This document shows, piece after piece, positions 10,807 through 22,619 of a stretch of DNA of 64,000 bases. The notes below the pieces were generated by a model. The model was not told where the DNA came from, made no database searches, and worked only from the letters and a program-made list of their open reading frames with translations. Source of the stretch: Rhodeus uyekii (lineage: Eukaryota > Chordata > Actinopteri > Cypriniformes > Acheilognathidae). The position numbers and the translations under genes are program-made. Position 1 is the stretch's first letter; every line of letters starts with the position of its first letter. The stretch covers positions 354,001 to 418,000 of the forward strand of contig JAWRVZ010000154.1 of assembly GCA_037043235.1 (NCBI GenBank), read 5' to 3'.

Positions 10807-12540
10807 AGACAATTCCCCCCAAACCACCAATTTATCTTTGCTCAAGAGCACTTATGATTCCCAGAGAACTGCAAAAGCAAAGCTGTAGTTTGTCATGTTT
10901 GTTCATAAGTCACCGTTAATGTGTCAGCTGTTGTCCTACTCTTGTGGACAGCTATGGAAGAGACCTTCTTATAGGTGAGCGAGTCAGAACAATACGTCAT
11001 CTTCTGCCTCAAGAGAAAGAGTTCTGGATCAAATACGATGTTTCTCCAATATCGCTGCCCACCTCTGCTCCCTCCATGCACTTTAAAAGGTAAAAAAAAA
11101 AAATCTTTCTAGGGGACACAAGACAGGAAGATGATGATTGATATTGAATGAGTCCCTAAACGTGTGGCTGACTTCTGGAAGAATATAAAATCTTTGTTTG
11201 GTCCATGGATAAAGAATCAATCTCTTTTCATCGGTACTTCCATTACCTGTGTCCCTGCAGTGTCTCTGTATTTCTAGCAGTGTTGAGGAAGCTACTTTAA
11301 AACTTTACCCATAATATAAAAAAAATTGTTAGCTACAATGCAAGCTACATTGGATCTCAATGAATGAAATATTCAATTTGAAAAAAATCTTTATTATATA
11401 TACATTCTATAATCTCAGACAATGAAAATCTAAATCATCAACACACTGAGGCCTGGATTCAAAATGATACCAAAAAACTATGCAAACAACTTTACAGGCT
11501 GAAATTACAAGTTGATCCAATGATTCAAGTTCATGTCAGTAGCAACATCTGGACATGCATACACACCATGCCTGCTGGAGGTCATTTTGTAGGGCTATAG
11601 CAACGCTCCTCCTCTTCCTCCTCGCACAAAGGAGCAGATTCTGGTCACGCTACTGGGTTGTTGCCCTACATCATCCCTGTCCCGCTCTCCTTATGTAAAG
11701 GCCTATCCTTGCTCTTGAAACTGTGTTGGGAGAAACACCAAACCTCCTTGCGATGGCACGTATGGAGCAGGACGGCCTGTGCAACATGCCTCAGGTCAGG
11801 AAGAATAAGGAGAGAACAATTTATGGTCATCACTTGAACAATCAATCCTTTTTGGGGCATGTCTTGCTGTTGCCTCTCCAGTGCACCTGTTGTTACTTTC
11901 ATTTCCACTAAAGCATGAAAACTGACTCCCAATCACTTATGCTTCCTAACTGCACTGATTGATATCCGTGAAATTGAATTTACTTGGTGTTATACTGTGA
12001 TGATTAAGTGTTCCCATCATTTATGAACAGTGTATTTAAGGTGAAATATGTCATTTATTCTGTTAAGATAGTTTCTCCTCAGCTTAATGTGCAGAGACAA
12101 CTATAACTAAAACATATGGTAGGAAGTCAAGTCAACCAGTTCAAAGCTGCTTTACAGAAAATCATAATAAGAATACAATATTTGCCTTATAGTCACATTT
12201 AGCAGAATAGTGCTGCCCATTTGCTATACATAACTTTATAAATATCACCAGCTTTAGCCATTCTCTAGACTCTGTTTCCTCCAAGTATTCCTACTAACAT
12301 AGCTGTGTCCTTCTATTATTAGAGTCATCTCGCTGTGCTGATATATGTAGAACCCCAATTACCTTTGAGTGACAATCAACTGAAAGTACCTCATATGCTA
12401 AATGGCAAATGAAAACAAGTATCTCTTACTTCTGGGTCTCAGTTACGTTGCTGTTTGTTCTCTTTTGCAAATTACGCCAACGAGAAGGCCATTAATTGCA
12501 GGGGGTGAGATCAATTGTTAGACTGTTATTTCATCCACTA
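10807..12540. other. Intergenic stretch, no gene seen
   Basis: Short open frames here have no recognisable domains. A GTGTTGAGGAAGCTACTTTAAAA-like piece at about 11280-11350 may be a fragment of a common fish repeat. The last 100 bases, up to the candidate exon, are less AT-rich and could be conserved non-coding sequence. Confidence 0.45.
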
Positions 12541-12644
12541 GCTTGATGAAAGGCGAGGGAGGGGAACCGGAGGGTGCGAGCCCGGGCTACTCAGAGAGCG
12601 AGGATGACACCGCCGACTATAACGAGTTGTGTCTCTCCCATTAA
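12541..12644 (+). CDS. Candidate terminal exon or small ORF, unidentified
   Basis: A GC-rich open frame stands out from AT-rich surroundings. It follows a pyrimidine-rich TTATTTCATCCACTAG that would serve as a splice acceptor ending at 12540. From the in-frame ATG at 12546 the frame gives 32 residues and a TAA at 12642-12644. The peptide is acidic and hydrophilic, rich in Glu, Gly and Ser, with SESEDDTADYNELCLSH at the C-terminus. It reads like a cytoplasmic protein tail, but I do not recognise the family. There is no second exon nearby, so it could also be conserved non-coding DNA or chance. Confidence 0.25.
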
Positions 12645-13139
12645 TCAATGCCTTCCACGCAATTTGCCATCTGTGAATTGGGACTGACCTGTCTCGGGGG
12701 TCACTGGGCAATTTTCCGCAGTGGTCGGTCTGCGTCGGGCTGAAATCCCTGCACATGCCAAGCGTTGCTGGTGAGTGATTCGATCGTCCCTTAAATGGCT
12801 GTAGGCATTGACGCTCAGAAGTTTTTGCCTCCCACACCTAAAACTTTTCAAGGCATGAATAACGTTTCATCATTTGCATTTGACATTTGATATTACTGTC
12901 GAATTGATAGAGTGCTACTCTACTCAACAGGTACTACAAAGTCCTCTAATGTGCATTTGCAATTTGAAATATATAAAAATCATCGTCCTTTTTTTAAATT
13001 TCCTTTGACAGTGTGCATTTGTCTTTGTCGTAAAGTAGAACAATAATTTGACAGACAGTTCCCTGTGGTATCTGTCAGGTTTATGAATACTTAAAGGTGA
13101 TGCGTGTACATTTTTAAATACTTTCTCCTTTCCTACATT
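12645..13139. other. Stretch downstream of the candidate exon, no gene seen
   Basis: 12645-12840 stays GC-richer than average and could be a 3' UTR or conserved non-coding block. The rest is AT-rich with no recognisable content. Confidence 0.4.
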
Positions 13140-13365
13140 CTTAAAGGTTAGGCCATTCTATAATGGCATTGGTAGAACCTTTAGAATCCATGGAACATTT
13201 CCATTGCACACATGGTTCTTTACAGTGGGAAACTGTTCTTCATATTATTGAAATATTCTTCACAATAAGAAGTAAAAAAAGGTTCTTTTAAGATCTATTC
13301 TGAATGGTTATTTGGGGAACCTAAAAAAGGTTCTATGGCATTGATATAAAAATCTTTAATAGTGC
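13140..13365 (+). repeat. Dispersed MITE-like repeat, copy A
   Basis: A string of GGTTCTTT, GAACCTAAAAAAGG and GGTTCTATGGCAT motifs matches a short dispersed fish repeat. A second copy in the same orientation lies at 36500-36725; both share TTCTTCA..A, GGTTCTTTTAA, CTGAATGGT and GGTTCT..A.GGCAT blocks in order. Class not assigned. Confidence 0.6.
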
Positions 13366-14874
13366 ACTTGAAGTCGTCTATGAATAAGCCAACAATGTAG
13401 CCAGAGGAAGGACAGATGAGGGAGTGTTAAAGCGGGACTCGGGGCAGAGAAACTACACATTTCACCTTAAGTTTTTAAGATGTAACGTGGGATGAAAACA
13501 ATTTCTTAAGATAAATGAGTGGTTGCTTCCTGTGGGGAAAACACCCATACGGAAACGCACGCATAGTTATCACCTCACCAACTGGCAAATAACCCATACT
13601 TGCTTGTCTCAAGAGGGTCAAGCACCATGCCCGGCTTCCCACCATTTTACACTGCCTACGCCAGTGCAAACGGGAGAAGAGAAGCGCATGTCCCCAGGCA
13701 CCTTTCTTCCTGTCTGTTTCTCATCCATGATGCAAGAACTTCTTGTTACCACTTCCGTAATTGGTTTCAGTGAAGAGCTGCACCATGGTGGTAATTGTAT
13801 TTTATGATCATTGAATTTCATTAAGTGTCTAATTGAAACATTGTGCTAGAGGGAAACTAATTAAAAGGAGGAGCTCCAAACAATCTTCTACCAATGGAGT
13901 GGGAATTGAAGAATTAAATAAATACACAACTTTTTCAATGTAATGAATGTAATGTGAAGGTTGTTAAAAGTCAGTGGCCCCTCAGTGTGAATCATATATG
14001 ACAATGTATGTATATATACATATATATTTAAAATTCCCCTCTGAAGTAATTAAATCATTGAATAATTTAAAAATTGCACCTCCAGGGTTCGAAGTCGAAC
14101 ATTGAATTATCTGAAAAGGATTCCTATGCAGGATCCACATCTACCAAAAGGAAGAAACCAAAAGGTTATTGCAGTTTTAAAAGGAAAAAAGGCGTGCGTC
14201 AGGGTTACGAAATAACGGCAAAAAGACTTAGTAGAGAGTTCATGAGAAAAAAAAATCTAATTATATCTTTCAAGTCCAAATTTCTCTCTCACCTCTTAAG
14301 CTTACCGTGCCCAAAAGACACTTGAGAGTGAATCTAATTTTTTGTGTCAAAACACCCCATTCCGTGTTGTTCCTCATCCCTCTAGAACAAATCAATGAGA
14401 TTCATTAGGTTCAAATCCCTCGGGATTAGTTGTTGCACAGTCACCAAGATAAGGAGGATAAAGAGGAGATGGCAAAAGAGAGAGTGAACGAGAGTGAACG
14501 AGAGAAGAGGAGAGGCACAGAAAACAGATTAATGGTGCTCCATCATTGCAGCTGAACTAAAGATAGTGTGCAGGCAAACAATTTTGCTGCAACAAACGTC
14601 ACAGTATTGTGCTGTATTCAATAAGAGCTTCTGCACATTGATTTGGCTGTCTAACCATTAGTGATGACTGGCTTCACGTCTCATTGTTTTAAAGCCCATA
14701 AGCTCTCCTTATCTTTCCAACATGATGGTGCAGGCTGTACTCAAAGTCATTGGACAATGTGCTGTTTGTCAGCCTCTTTGCACCTTCATAAACTCATGTT
14801 TGCTTGTCTAATAATTGGCCTTTCAAATGGACATTATTTTGTTTTAACAGACATATTCAAGGAAATTACAATAT
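13366..14874. other. Intergenic stretch, no gene seen
   Basis: Contains TATATA runs near 14000-14030 and purine-rich tracts near 14455-14520. The open frame at 14074-14325 is Lys-rich with no recognisable domain. Nothing else can be supported. Confidence 0.5.
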
Positions 14875-15174
14875 TGTCACAGCTTCACACCACAAGGACT
14901 TTTAGTTTGTTATCTTCAGTCACATGTTTTCTTTTGCTTGTGTTTCCCGCCACTCATCGGTCCCCATGGACACTAATCATCATCACAGCTGTTCCTCATT
15001 TCTGTTCTTCACCATGTGTATTTAAGCTCCTCCTTGGTCTTTCTTCGGTTGTCAGTTGTTTGTAAATAGATATGCTGATACTTTATTGTCGTTGTTGTGA
15101 ATTATCTGAGTTTGTTTTCATTAAAACCCCTTTTGTTTACAGAAGCCTTTTTGGACTTATGTTTGCCTTCTACA
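14875..15174 (+). mobile_element. Solo LTR, 300 bp, with target duplication
   Basis: Begins TGTCACAG and ends TCTACA, with a perfect 5-bp duplication AATAT on both sides (14870-14874 and 15175-15179). It holds a TATTTAAG box near 15020 and an ATTAAA polyadenylation-like signal near 15120, in the order expected for an LTR on the plus strand. The Ty3/gypsy type is inferred from the TGTCAC start and duplication length. Confidence 0.8.
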
Positions 15175-15234
15175 AATATATGCATTCTACAAAAAGTCAA
15201 CATGGAACAACATTATATATATAAATATATATAT

Positions 15235-15956
15235 TAAAACAAATTAATCCATTCCAGATCCCTAACAATGAAAAAAAAAAAACATGTTTCTTATTGGTAT
15301 AGACACACACAATTATTGGTTACACACATGAGGGAGATTTGTTTCTGTCTCCCTTTAAAAATAAGTTAGGCACGTGTCGTCAAAAAGTGCCGAAGCACGA
15401 CCAGTAGATAATTTAAAAGGGTTTTTCTTTTCAATTAAATCAGAAACCTTCTGCCACATAGCCATCACTTCCTTAATTTCACCCGTAGAAATGTTTTCCT
15501 CCTCCTCCTCCTCCTCGCCACTGCTGAGCTCTTGCAACACCTGCGTATGTTCATCATCTGCAGCTCGATCAACTCCTCAGTCCACAGTTCCTCCTGATGC
15601 TCCTGCTGTTAGTTCCCTCACGCGGCACCGCGCTCATATTTATCCACAACTTCATGCTTCATTTCCATGGTCATCATGCGTTTCTTCTTCTTACTACCAT
15701 CCTTACCACTCACTTTCTTAGAATTCAGCACTATTATGAAGAATAATGCACAAAATAGAGAGAAAATCAGCTGCTCGTGGGCGATGCGTACAGAAGTCAG
15801 CGAACACATGAAGTAAATGTGCGTCGGCATCGATGTCAGTACAAGTGCTTGTATCTCGAATATTTAGTCTTATCTAGAAGCAAAAATCTGCCCGAAAGTT
15901 TGCTCGTATCATGGAATACTCGCATGTAGAGACGCTCGTATCTCAAGGTATTACTG
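15235..15956 (-). mobile_element. pogo/Tigger-type DNA transposon, internally deleted
   Basis: The right terminus reads, on the minus strand, CAGTAATACCTTGAGATACG and abuts TA (15957-15958). It is nearly the same terminal repeat as the element at 45775-46417. Inside are transposase start and end fragments in transposon order, with the middle missing. The left terminus is eroded next to TATA-rich sequence; AAATTAATCCATTCCAGA near 15240 resembles subterminal sequence of the 45775 element. It sits about 60 bp from the solo LTR. Confidence 0.75.
15355..15720 (-). pseudogene. Tigger/pogo transposase remnant (N- and C-terminal pieces)
   Basis: The family cuts and pastes DNA between TA dinucleotides. 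Near 15720-15630 the minus strand encodes a Lys-rich start, KKKKRMMTMEMKHEVVDKYERG, in the helix-turn-helix region of Tigger transposases. At 15540-15355 it encodes an acidic tail: a Glu run, IKEVMAMW, then DLIEKKNPFKLSTGRASALFDD, the usual Tigger C-terminus. The catalytic centre between them is deleted, so the copy is inactive. Matching to the family is from motif memory. Confidence 0.75.
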
Positions 15957-16029
15957 TATATGTATATGTAACTGGGTGGTAAATTTCGGTGTTAACCTGG
16001 AGTCGTCAGAAGGTGGTGCTGTGTATGTT

Positions 16030-16124
16030 GCATGCAAGACTATCACTGGAGCATTTTCAGAGCCGTGCAGCGAACAGTGGGAGAAAAAGAAACCCCCGAA
16101 GCATTCGACATAACCGGGTTCCAC
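16030..16124. mobile_element. Possible terminal fragment of a Tc1/mariner-type element
   Basis: The right end reads, reversed, CAGTGGAACCCGGTTATGTC and is followed by TA, which resembles Tigger-like termini. No left end found. The following (TA)n tract starts immediately after. Confidence 0.35.
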
Positions 16125-16153
16125 TGTATATATATATATATATATATATATGC
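16123..16153. repeat. (TA)n microsatellite
   Basis: About 14 TA units with a short GCATGCAT continuation. Confidence 0.9.
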
Positions 16154-18321
16154 ATGCATATGTAAGCTATGTAATGCGTCAACTCCACCTAAAATGATTT
16201 ATTGTTTTCTCAGGGTGTCTTACTGACTGATATGCACACCGTGTTGAGTTATTGGACAGAGACAGCTCTAGGGGCCTACAAGATGTCATTATTGACTGCT
16301 GAGGTGAAATTATTTATAACCTGCAGACAACGGCTCCACTCACCTTCCTCTGGATGTGGGGTGTCACGTCACTCCGGGATTCCCGAGATGGTCTACGATG
16401 GCACCTTTTTGAGGTGAGGTTTTATTGCAATTGATCTTGCCTTCCCCCCCTCCCACAAGAGTTGAGGTACTTCAAGCACATCGGAAGAATTTCAATTCTC
16501 ACGGCCTTCCCGGCGTCAAGCAGGCACAGCCTTCGAGGAGCAGATGCAAAGGCAGTCAGTTGTGAACTTTACATTTGCAATTGTCAAAGGCACGCCGAGG
16601 CACAAGAACTTGAGACAACTAACATATATTGGCTAACGCATTGCAGTGGATTTCGAGCGTGGGTGAGGGGGGACAAAAAATGAGAACGGACTTCAAAATA
16701 AAGGGGAAAAAAACAGAAGACATGGCACTCTCTATGTTTCACATGAGGGAACAGATTGGGCCAGTCACTCAATGTCATCTTTTCTCTGATTGGAATGAAA
16801 GGGGAAGAGAAATGCACTGTGCTTGCTACAAATGGCAAAGACCGTAAAAAGGACCATATGAAATACTGGTATTAATACTGGGGCTTACCCTCCAATCAAA
16901 ACGCCATTCATGTAGCGTTAAGAAGGAAGGTGTAATTGGTGCTGACACAAAACACTTCAGAGATCAGGCGGCTGTGAGAGCCCTCACTTTTGCCTGCTTT
17001 AATTAAAGAGAGGAATTAGTGGGACGGAGACACTCAACACATTTCAGCTTCATGCTTGAGTTCTGGAACTTGTTTGAGTGGAAACAATGACCTCCGCTTG
17101 AAATGTTCAATTTTTGGGTTTCTTCTCATGGTGCTCGATGACATTTAGTAATGGTTTGTCTCTCTGTGGTATGGAAGCTTGTTTCAGCCACAGATTAAAC
17201 AGTATAAAAGGTAATTGCTCACAATTCAGACTTTTTTTCTTGCAATTGCATAATATAAAACTTCAGTGGGAGAGATAAGCTTCCATTTTTTGGGTGGTAT
17301 TATGGGTCTTTCTATTGAACGGGTCCATTTTCTATTTTGGAAACGGAATTTTTAAAGTCAGCTTCTGTAAGACTTTAAGATTCAGTTTCACGAACAGGGC
17401 TTAGATTAAGCCAGGATTAGGCATTTGTTGAATTAGGATATTTAAGTAGCTTTCCATAAACATGCATTAGGAAAAAAACAATACTTGTGTGCATCTTCAG
17501 ACAAGGCAGTGAGATATTTTACGAGATGTCTGTGCAAGTTGATTTCAGCTAAAACAGCTCAAACATGCATTTTTGTCTGGGACTAAATATTAAATCAGGC
17601 AAACGCTAAATAAATATCCAGCTAATTTAATAAAAATGTATATGTTGGGATCAAAATGACCATAAACTACACTTCTCTCTCATCTCTGAGAGGCTACTGT
17701 GGCAATATGCAAAATATGTTTTTGCACAGACAAAAAGCAACAATTGTTGAAATGGGCTGAAGCAACAGTAAGAAAACAATAGTTAAACGAAATTGGACTA
17801 GAGTTGGGGGAACATATATCAAGTGGAAAAACCATTTATAAAGCTGTCAGCGGCCCTTCTGATTCTCTCTGTGCCTCATTTAGAGTCGTGGTTTTAGCCT
17901 GCTGCTTGCCTGCCCGCCACACTCAGGGATTAACACAAAGAAAGAAGAAATGAGGAGTGGGGGATTGAAGAAAAGTACTAATACGCTTCACATCACTTCC
18001 TTTGGCCATATCATGGGACAAATAGATTTCTTTTGACTTCTCAGAGATGATACAGGGGTATTTTTGAAGAGGCCTTTTTTGGGGGACCTTTTTGCCTTGA
18101 AGTTGGGGTGACAGGAGCTTTTTTTATTGTTAGTATTATTTTGTTGTAAGCAAAATACTTTTAAACAAGCTATTTTATTTTCAAATTGTAGCAATTTTAG
18201 GAATAAATCACATTCCGTTTTTTCTCATTTGCCCTGCAATGCATGAACAATGATAATAAATCTGACTTTTTTTTAGTGACAAAAGCTACATTGCTATTTA
18301 TTAAATAACACACACCTTTAA
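16154..18321. other. Long unannotated stretch, possible conserved non-coding DNA
   Basis: No gene or clear repeat. The segment around 16960-17070 has a TTAATTAAA homeodomain-type core in less AT-biased sequence and could be a conserved regulatory element; conservation cannot be judged from one genome. Confidence 0.35.
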
Positions 18322-20060
18322 AATGTCAAGTCGCATTTATTTATAACGCGCTTTTACAAGAGATCATTTCAAACCAGAGATCACAGCAAAACAATGCAAC
18401 AAAGTTTGTTTTTGGCTGTACAGCAGCTCTAGGAGAGCAGGACAATCAATAACATTGATGAACATTAAGTGCTATGTATCCCCAACTAAGCAAGCCAGAG
18501 GCGACAGTGGCAAGGAACCAAAACTCCAGCACGTGACAACGAATGGAGAACAGAATGGAGAAATAAAGGCTCAGTCAGGGAACCAGTTCTCCTCTGGCCA
18601 ACAAACAAACAATACATGATTATTATGTAGACAACATTTCAGCTCAGATGTCATATTGAGGTTGGGACACTCCAGATATATAATACAGTTCTGTCTGGTT
18701 GTAGATTGGATTCATGAGACCTTCACAGGGGAGGGTCAATCTCTGCAGACACTTCATGGCTGTGTTGTTTCCATGTCGAGGTGCAGCTCCTTCATCTGAT
18801 CTGAATATGGCCCAGATCCGGCTGACCATGGTAACCTCGGGATAAATAGAGACTAATATCAGCGTAGATGCCATTCTTCTTATGATGTAACGAGTACATT
18901 AGATGTTATGAGAATGTTCCCGGTTCCGGTTGACCTAAATTATGCAGCCTAACAATCATTTTACATGATTTGGATTAAAAATGTATGTATAATGTGTTGT
19001 GTATGCCAGGTTGAAGAGATGTGTTTTTAGTCTAGATTTAAACTGACAGAGTGTGTCTGCTTCCTGAACTATATTAGGAAGACTGTTCCAGAGATTAGGT
19101 AATAAATAGGAAAAGGATCGACCGCCAGCACTTGATTTTATTTCTAAGTATTGTCAACTGGCCAGAATTTGGGGATCACAATAGACATTAAGGACTATAA
19201 TGTGTTAAGAGATCGCTCAAGTACTGGGCAGCTAAACCATTTAATGCTTTGTAAGTAATTAGCAAGTAAAATAAATTTTTAAATGTATTGAGTGTTTAAT
19301 AGGGAGCCAATGCAGTATTGACAGAACCGGGGTAATATGTTCATACTTCCTGGTTCTAGTAAGAACTCGAGCTGCTGCTGGAGTTTGTTTATTAAGCGTG
19401 CAGGGCAACCATCTGGAAGAGCATTTCAATAATCTAATCTTGAACTCATGGACACTTTGTCACTGAGAGCACATATTGTAATTCAGATATATTTTTAAGA
19501 TGGAAGAATGCGGTTTTACAGATTCTAGAAATGTGGCTTTCAAATGAAAGATTGTCATCAAAGAGCACACCAAGGTTTCTAACCGACAAAAAAAGACTTG
19601 ACAGAGCAGCCATCGAGTGTTAGACAATAGTCTAGGTTATTACACCCAATGCTTTTTGGTCCAGTAATTAGAATCTCAGTTTTTTTTTTCAGAATTAAGC
19701 AGTAGGAAATCATCCAAGTTTTTTATCCCTTTAATGCATTCCGTTAATTTTGTGAATTGGTACGTTTCATCAGGATGAGAAGAAATATAGAGATGAGTAT
19801 CATCAGCGTAACAGTGAAAGCTAATGCCATGCTTCCTAATAATTGCACCCAAAGGAAGCATGTATAGGGTTAAAAGCAACAGTTCTAGTACTGAACCTTG
19901 AGGAACTCCATACTGAACTTGTTATCGATATGACATCTCTTCATTTACTGCTAGAAACTAATAATGGTCAGATTAGTCTGATTTGAACCATGCCAATGCA
20001 ATTCCACTAACATACTTTCTGAGTCTATTCAAAATTATTTTGTGGTCGAATTTTATCATC
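18322..20060 (-). mobile_element. L2/Rex-type LINE, 5'-truncated
   Basis: A non-LTR retrotransposon on the minus strand. The reverse transcriptase core lies at 19930-19676 with a YADDTHLYI motif after a TLYMLPLG stretch. C-terminal RT sequence continues through LWNSL- and FKSRLKTHLF-like motifs near 19090-19020. Its 3' UTR at about 19010-18322 includes the GCCAGAGGCGACAGTGGCA block well known from cyprinid LINE tails, and ends at a TTTATTTATAACGCGC sequence. Frameshifts and stops show it is dead. Endonuclease and the first half of RT are missing. Confidence 0.85.
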
Positions 20061-21266
20061 TCTTTTAAACAAGTCAGGTCTGCCCCAAAAACTTTTCCAA
20101 TTGTCTATAAACCCTATGTTATTCTGTGGGCATCAGTTAGACATTGAATGAGGATAATCTGCTAAGCATCTCATCACTCTTGCGAATAGGAAGGGGGCCA
20201 GAGCATATTACAGTGCCTGACATCATACATCATACTGTTTGTGCACCAAAAGCAAATATGTGACAAAACTTTCAGGTTTTTGAAAGGTACAGCACATAAT
20301 TTATGTTTGACTGTTCGTTAAACATGAACTCTATTTGACTCAGCATTATGAAGTCCACTCTTTCCTGAGAGAGAAATTCAAGCACAGTCCCCCATCAGCC
20401 TTGATATATAGTCACATCAAGATGGTCCAGCTCTCTTTCCATGGCTCCGCAGAACCTGCTGTGAGCTGTCCAGGTCGGTAACAGTGACTAAAGGATTGTT
20501 ACATTTAGCCGAACTGAGGCAAGGCTCCCCATGCGTCACTTGTGATTCAGTGTGTTTTCTCAAGTCACGGAGCTCAGACCCCATTACCCCCGTCCCCTTG
20601 GCTACCCTCCCCCCTTTTATTAGCTGGGTAATGGCACAGATACATTATCAAAGCTAATCAGAGTCAAATGAAGAAAAGTGGTGCGGTGAGAGTGCAAGAA
20701 TTGCCATTTTCTCTACACGGCAAGAAAGTGCGGTCAGGGCGACTGTGAAACACACACTGACGCACACACAAGTCTCGCTTCATCAATGCCACCACCGTAT
20801 CCAGCCTACACACACACACACACACACACCTCACTGACAGGAGGAGCTGTTTTACATTCCTGTGGTGTCGGGAACATCAAGATGGCTTAGAGCACAGACA
20901 GGCCTCACAAACCAGCAGAATCTATAGGGCAGCGTTTCAATCACTTCACAGAGCACAAAGAGACCACAGCAAGAGAGAGAGAAAAAATACAGACTAAAAT
21001 CAAAACAAATATGTAAATCATGATTTGGCAAAATGTATTGAAAATTTTTTAATGTTAAAGGTGAGGTGTCTCAAATGTCATTGGTTGTTTTGTTCAAACA
21101 AAACAACATTTGTGAAACGTTTAACCAATGATGTGAAATTTCATTTGTCTGACCAGTGGAAGATCGTTGAAGTGTCTTGGAGACCTGTTAGAAAAATAAC
21201 AATTATTTTTGTAAATAATGTTAACTGTTACTACATGCTTTCAGATTTCTATTGCTCTGTTGTTTA

Positions 21267-21268
<2 letters not shown>
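20061..21268. other. Intergenic stretch with a short (CA)n run
   Basis: No gene recognised. A (CA)n run lies at 20808-20829. The part around 20585-20690 (pyrimidine-rich, then TTATTAGCTGGGTAATGGCA) is less AT-rich and may be conserved non-coding DNA, which is speculative. Confidence 0.4.

Positions 21269-21342
<74 letters not shown>
21269..21342. repeat. (CT)n microsatellite
   Basis: About 37 uninterrupted CT units, likely length-polymorphic. Confidence 0.97.
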
Positions 21343-21344
<2 letters not shown>

Positions 21345-21986
21345 GTTGATAGACTGTCAAGTGATGGGGTATACAATCATCATTGGTTGTCCAGACGAGG
21401 CATATAATTTTTTATGCCCTTTTTAGAGTTATTTCAGTTTCCCTCAACATGGGGTGTAATATTTTTGGTCAATAAAAATATATCCAACTCTAAATTGAGA
21501 TTGAACACATTTGAACAACTTTCTATTGATGTCACTTAAAGTTAGGGCAGGTAATTTTGGAGTGGCTAGCAAAAGCAAGCTATTTTTGAAAGAATAGGAT
21601 CCCACTCTCCCATCAGAGCGTCTCCAAAGCCAAACCTCCTTCAAAACACATAGTCCACAAAGCATCACGAGAGACTGTGTTAAATTAACTCATATCTCAA
21701 AGCACATAACATTACAATAATAATGAACGTAAATAACTTACAGAGCTCTAGTTGTGCCACCTGACTGCTTCAGATTCAATTTATCATTGAAAGTGTTTGC
21801 CAGAGAAACACATAAATCAGATATGGTCAGCAGGACGGGGCCAAGGGATATGAGAGAACTGTGCAAGGCCGGTGGTGTGATTGATAATGAATTTGGTTAT
21901 GTTTTATTTATGTGTTATGTATGTGTGTTTACTTTCGTTTTGTATTTGTGTATTTTGGAATTAAAGTTGTTGAATGTTCTTTGGTT
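21343..21986. other. Intergenic stretch, no gene seen
   Basis: AT-rich DNA with only short frames that carry no recognisable domain. Confidence 0.5.
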
Positions 21987-21994
21987 CCCTAAAA

Positions 21995-22238
21995 AAGTGG
22001 TCCCCACCCCCGGGGCCACGGACCAGTCCGTGGATCAAATGGTACCAAGGAACATTAAATTATTTCCGGGTTCAGGTGACGTCTGGAGCTGAGCGGCTGC
22101 TAGCAGCATTGGCGTTGTAGCTTTGGTGGAGAGAAGGTGTGTATCGCTCTTCTCTCTGTTTGCCGGTACTTTTATCTAAAATATAAACAATCAACATCAG
22201 CACCCAAGCGGGCACCCCAAAAAGGTTGGGGACGACTG
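21995..22238. mobile_element. Small non-autonomous hAT element
   Basis: Termini AAGTGGTCCCCACCCCCGG (left) and, reversed, CAGTCGTCCCCAACCTTTTT (right) are the terminal repeats of a widespread hAT family (usual start CAGTGGTCCCCAACC). The flanks CCCTAAAA (21987-21994) and CCCTAAAC (22239-22246) are an 8-bp target duplication with one difference. There is no coding capacity in 244 bp. Confidence 0.75.
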
Positions 22239-22423
22239 CCCTAAACAACCCTTCTTCCCTGAACATCACGTGTTGCCATCTTGTAAGTTTATTACATGGC
22301 ATGAATGCAGCATAAGCTTGATGTTTTGGTTCAGGAGGAACTGTAAAAGGTAACTGCTGTTTCTTTGTGGAGCTCAGTAACTGTCTACAACTCTGCATAG
22401 CCTTACAGAACGCACTGATGACA

Positions 22424-22600
22424 TGTCACGGTTCTGTCTCTGTTTCCAGTGTTATTAGTGTTCTAGTGGACAGAACCGTGGCACTGCTCTCTCCCGTGTG
22501 TTTGTGTCTCATTAGTGTCTTCCCCGCCTCCTTGTTTCCCTTAATCATTCCCAGCTGTGTCTTATCACTACCTTCCCTCAGGTGCTCTATTTAATCCCAG
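22424..22600 (+). repeat. Truncated 5' LTR
   Basis: Matches 23865-24041 with only a few base differences (for example GTCTCTG against GTTTCTG). It stops abruptly after TTTAATCCCAG, where about 223 bp present in the other LTR are missing. Confidence 0.9.
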
Positions 22601-22619
22601 AATCTTTGACTGCAGCGTC

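Noticed and set aside
14074..14325. Lys-rich 83-codon open frame with an AG before it
   Set aside because: No domain, no donor site, and A-rich composition explains the Lys content; I could not support it as an exon.
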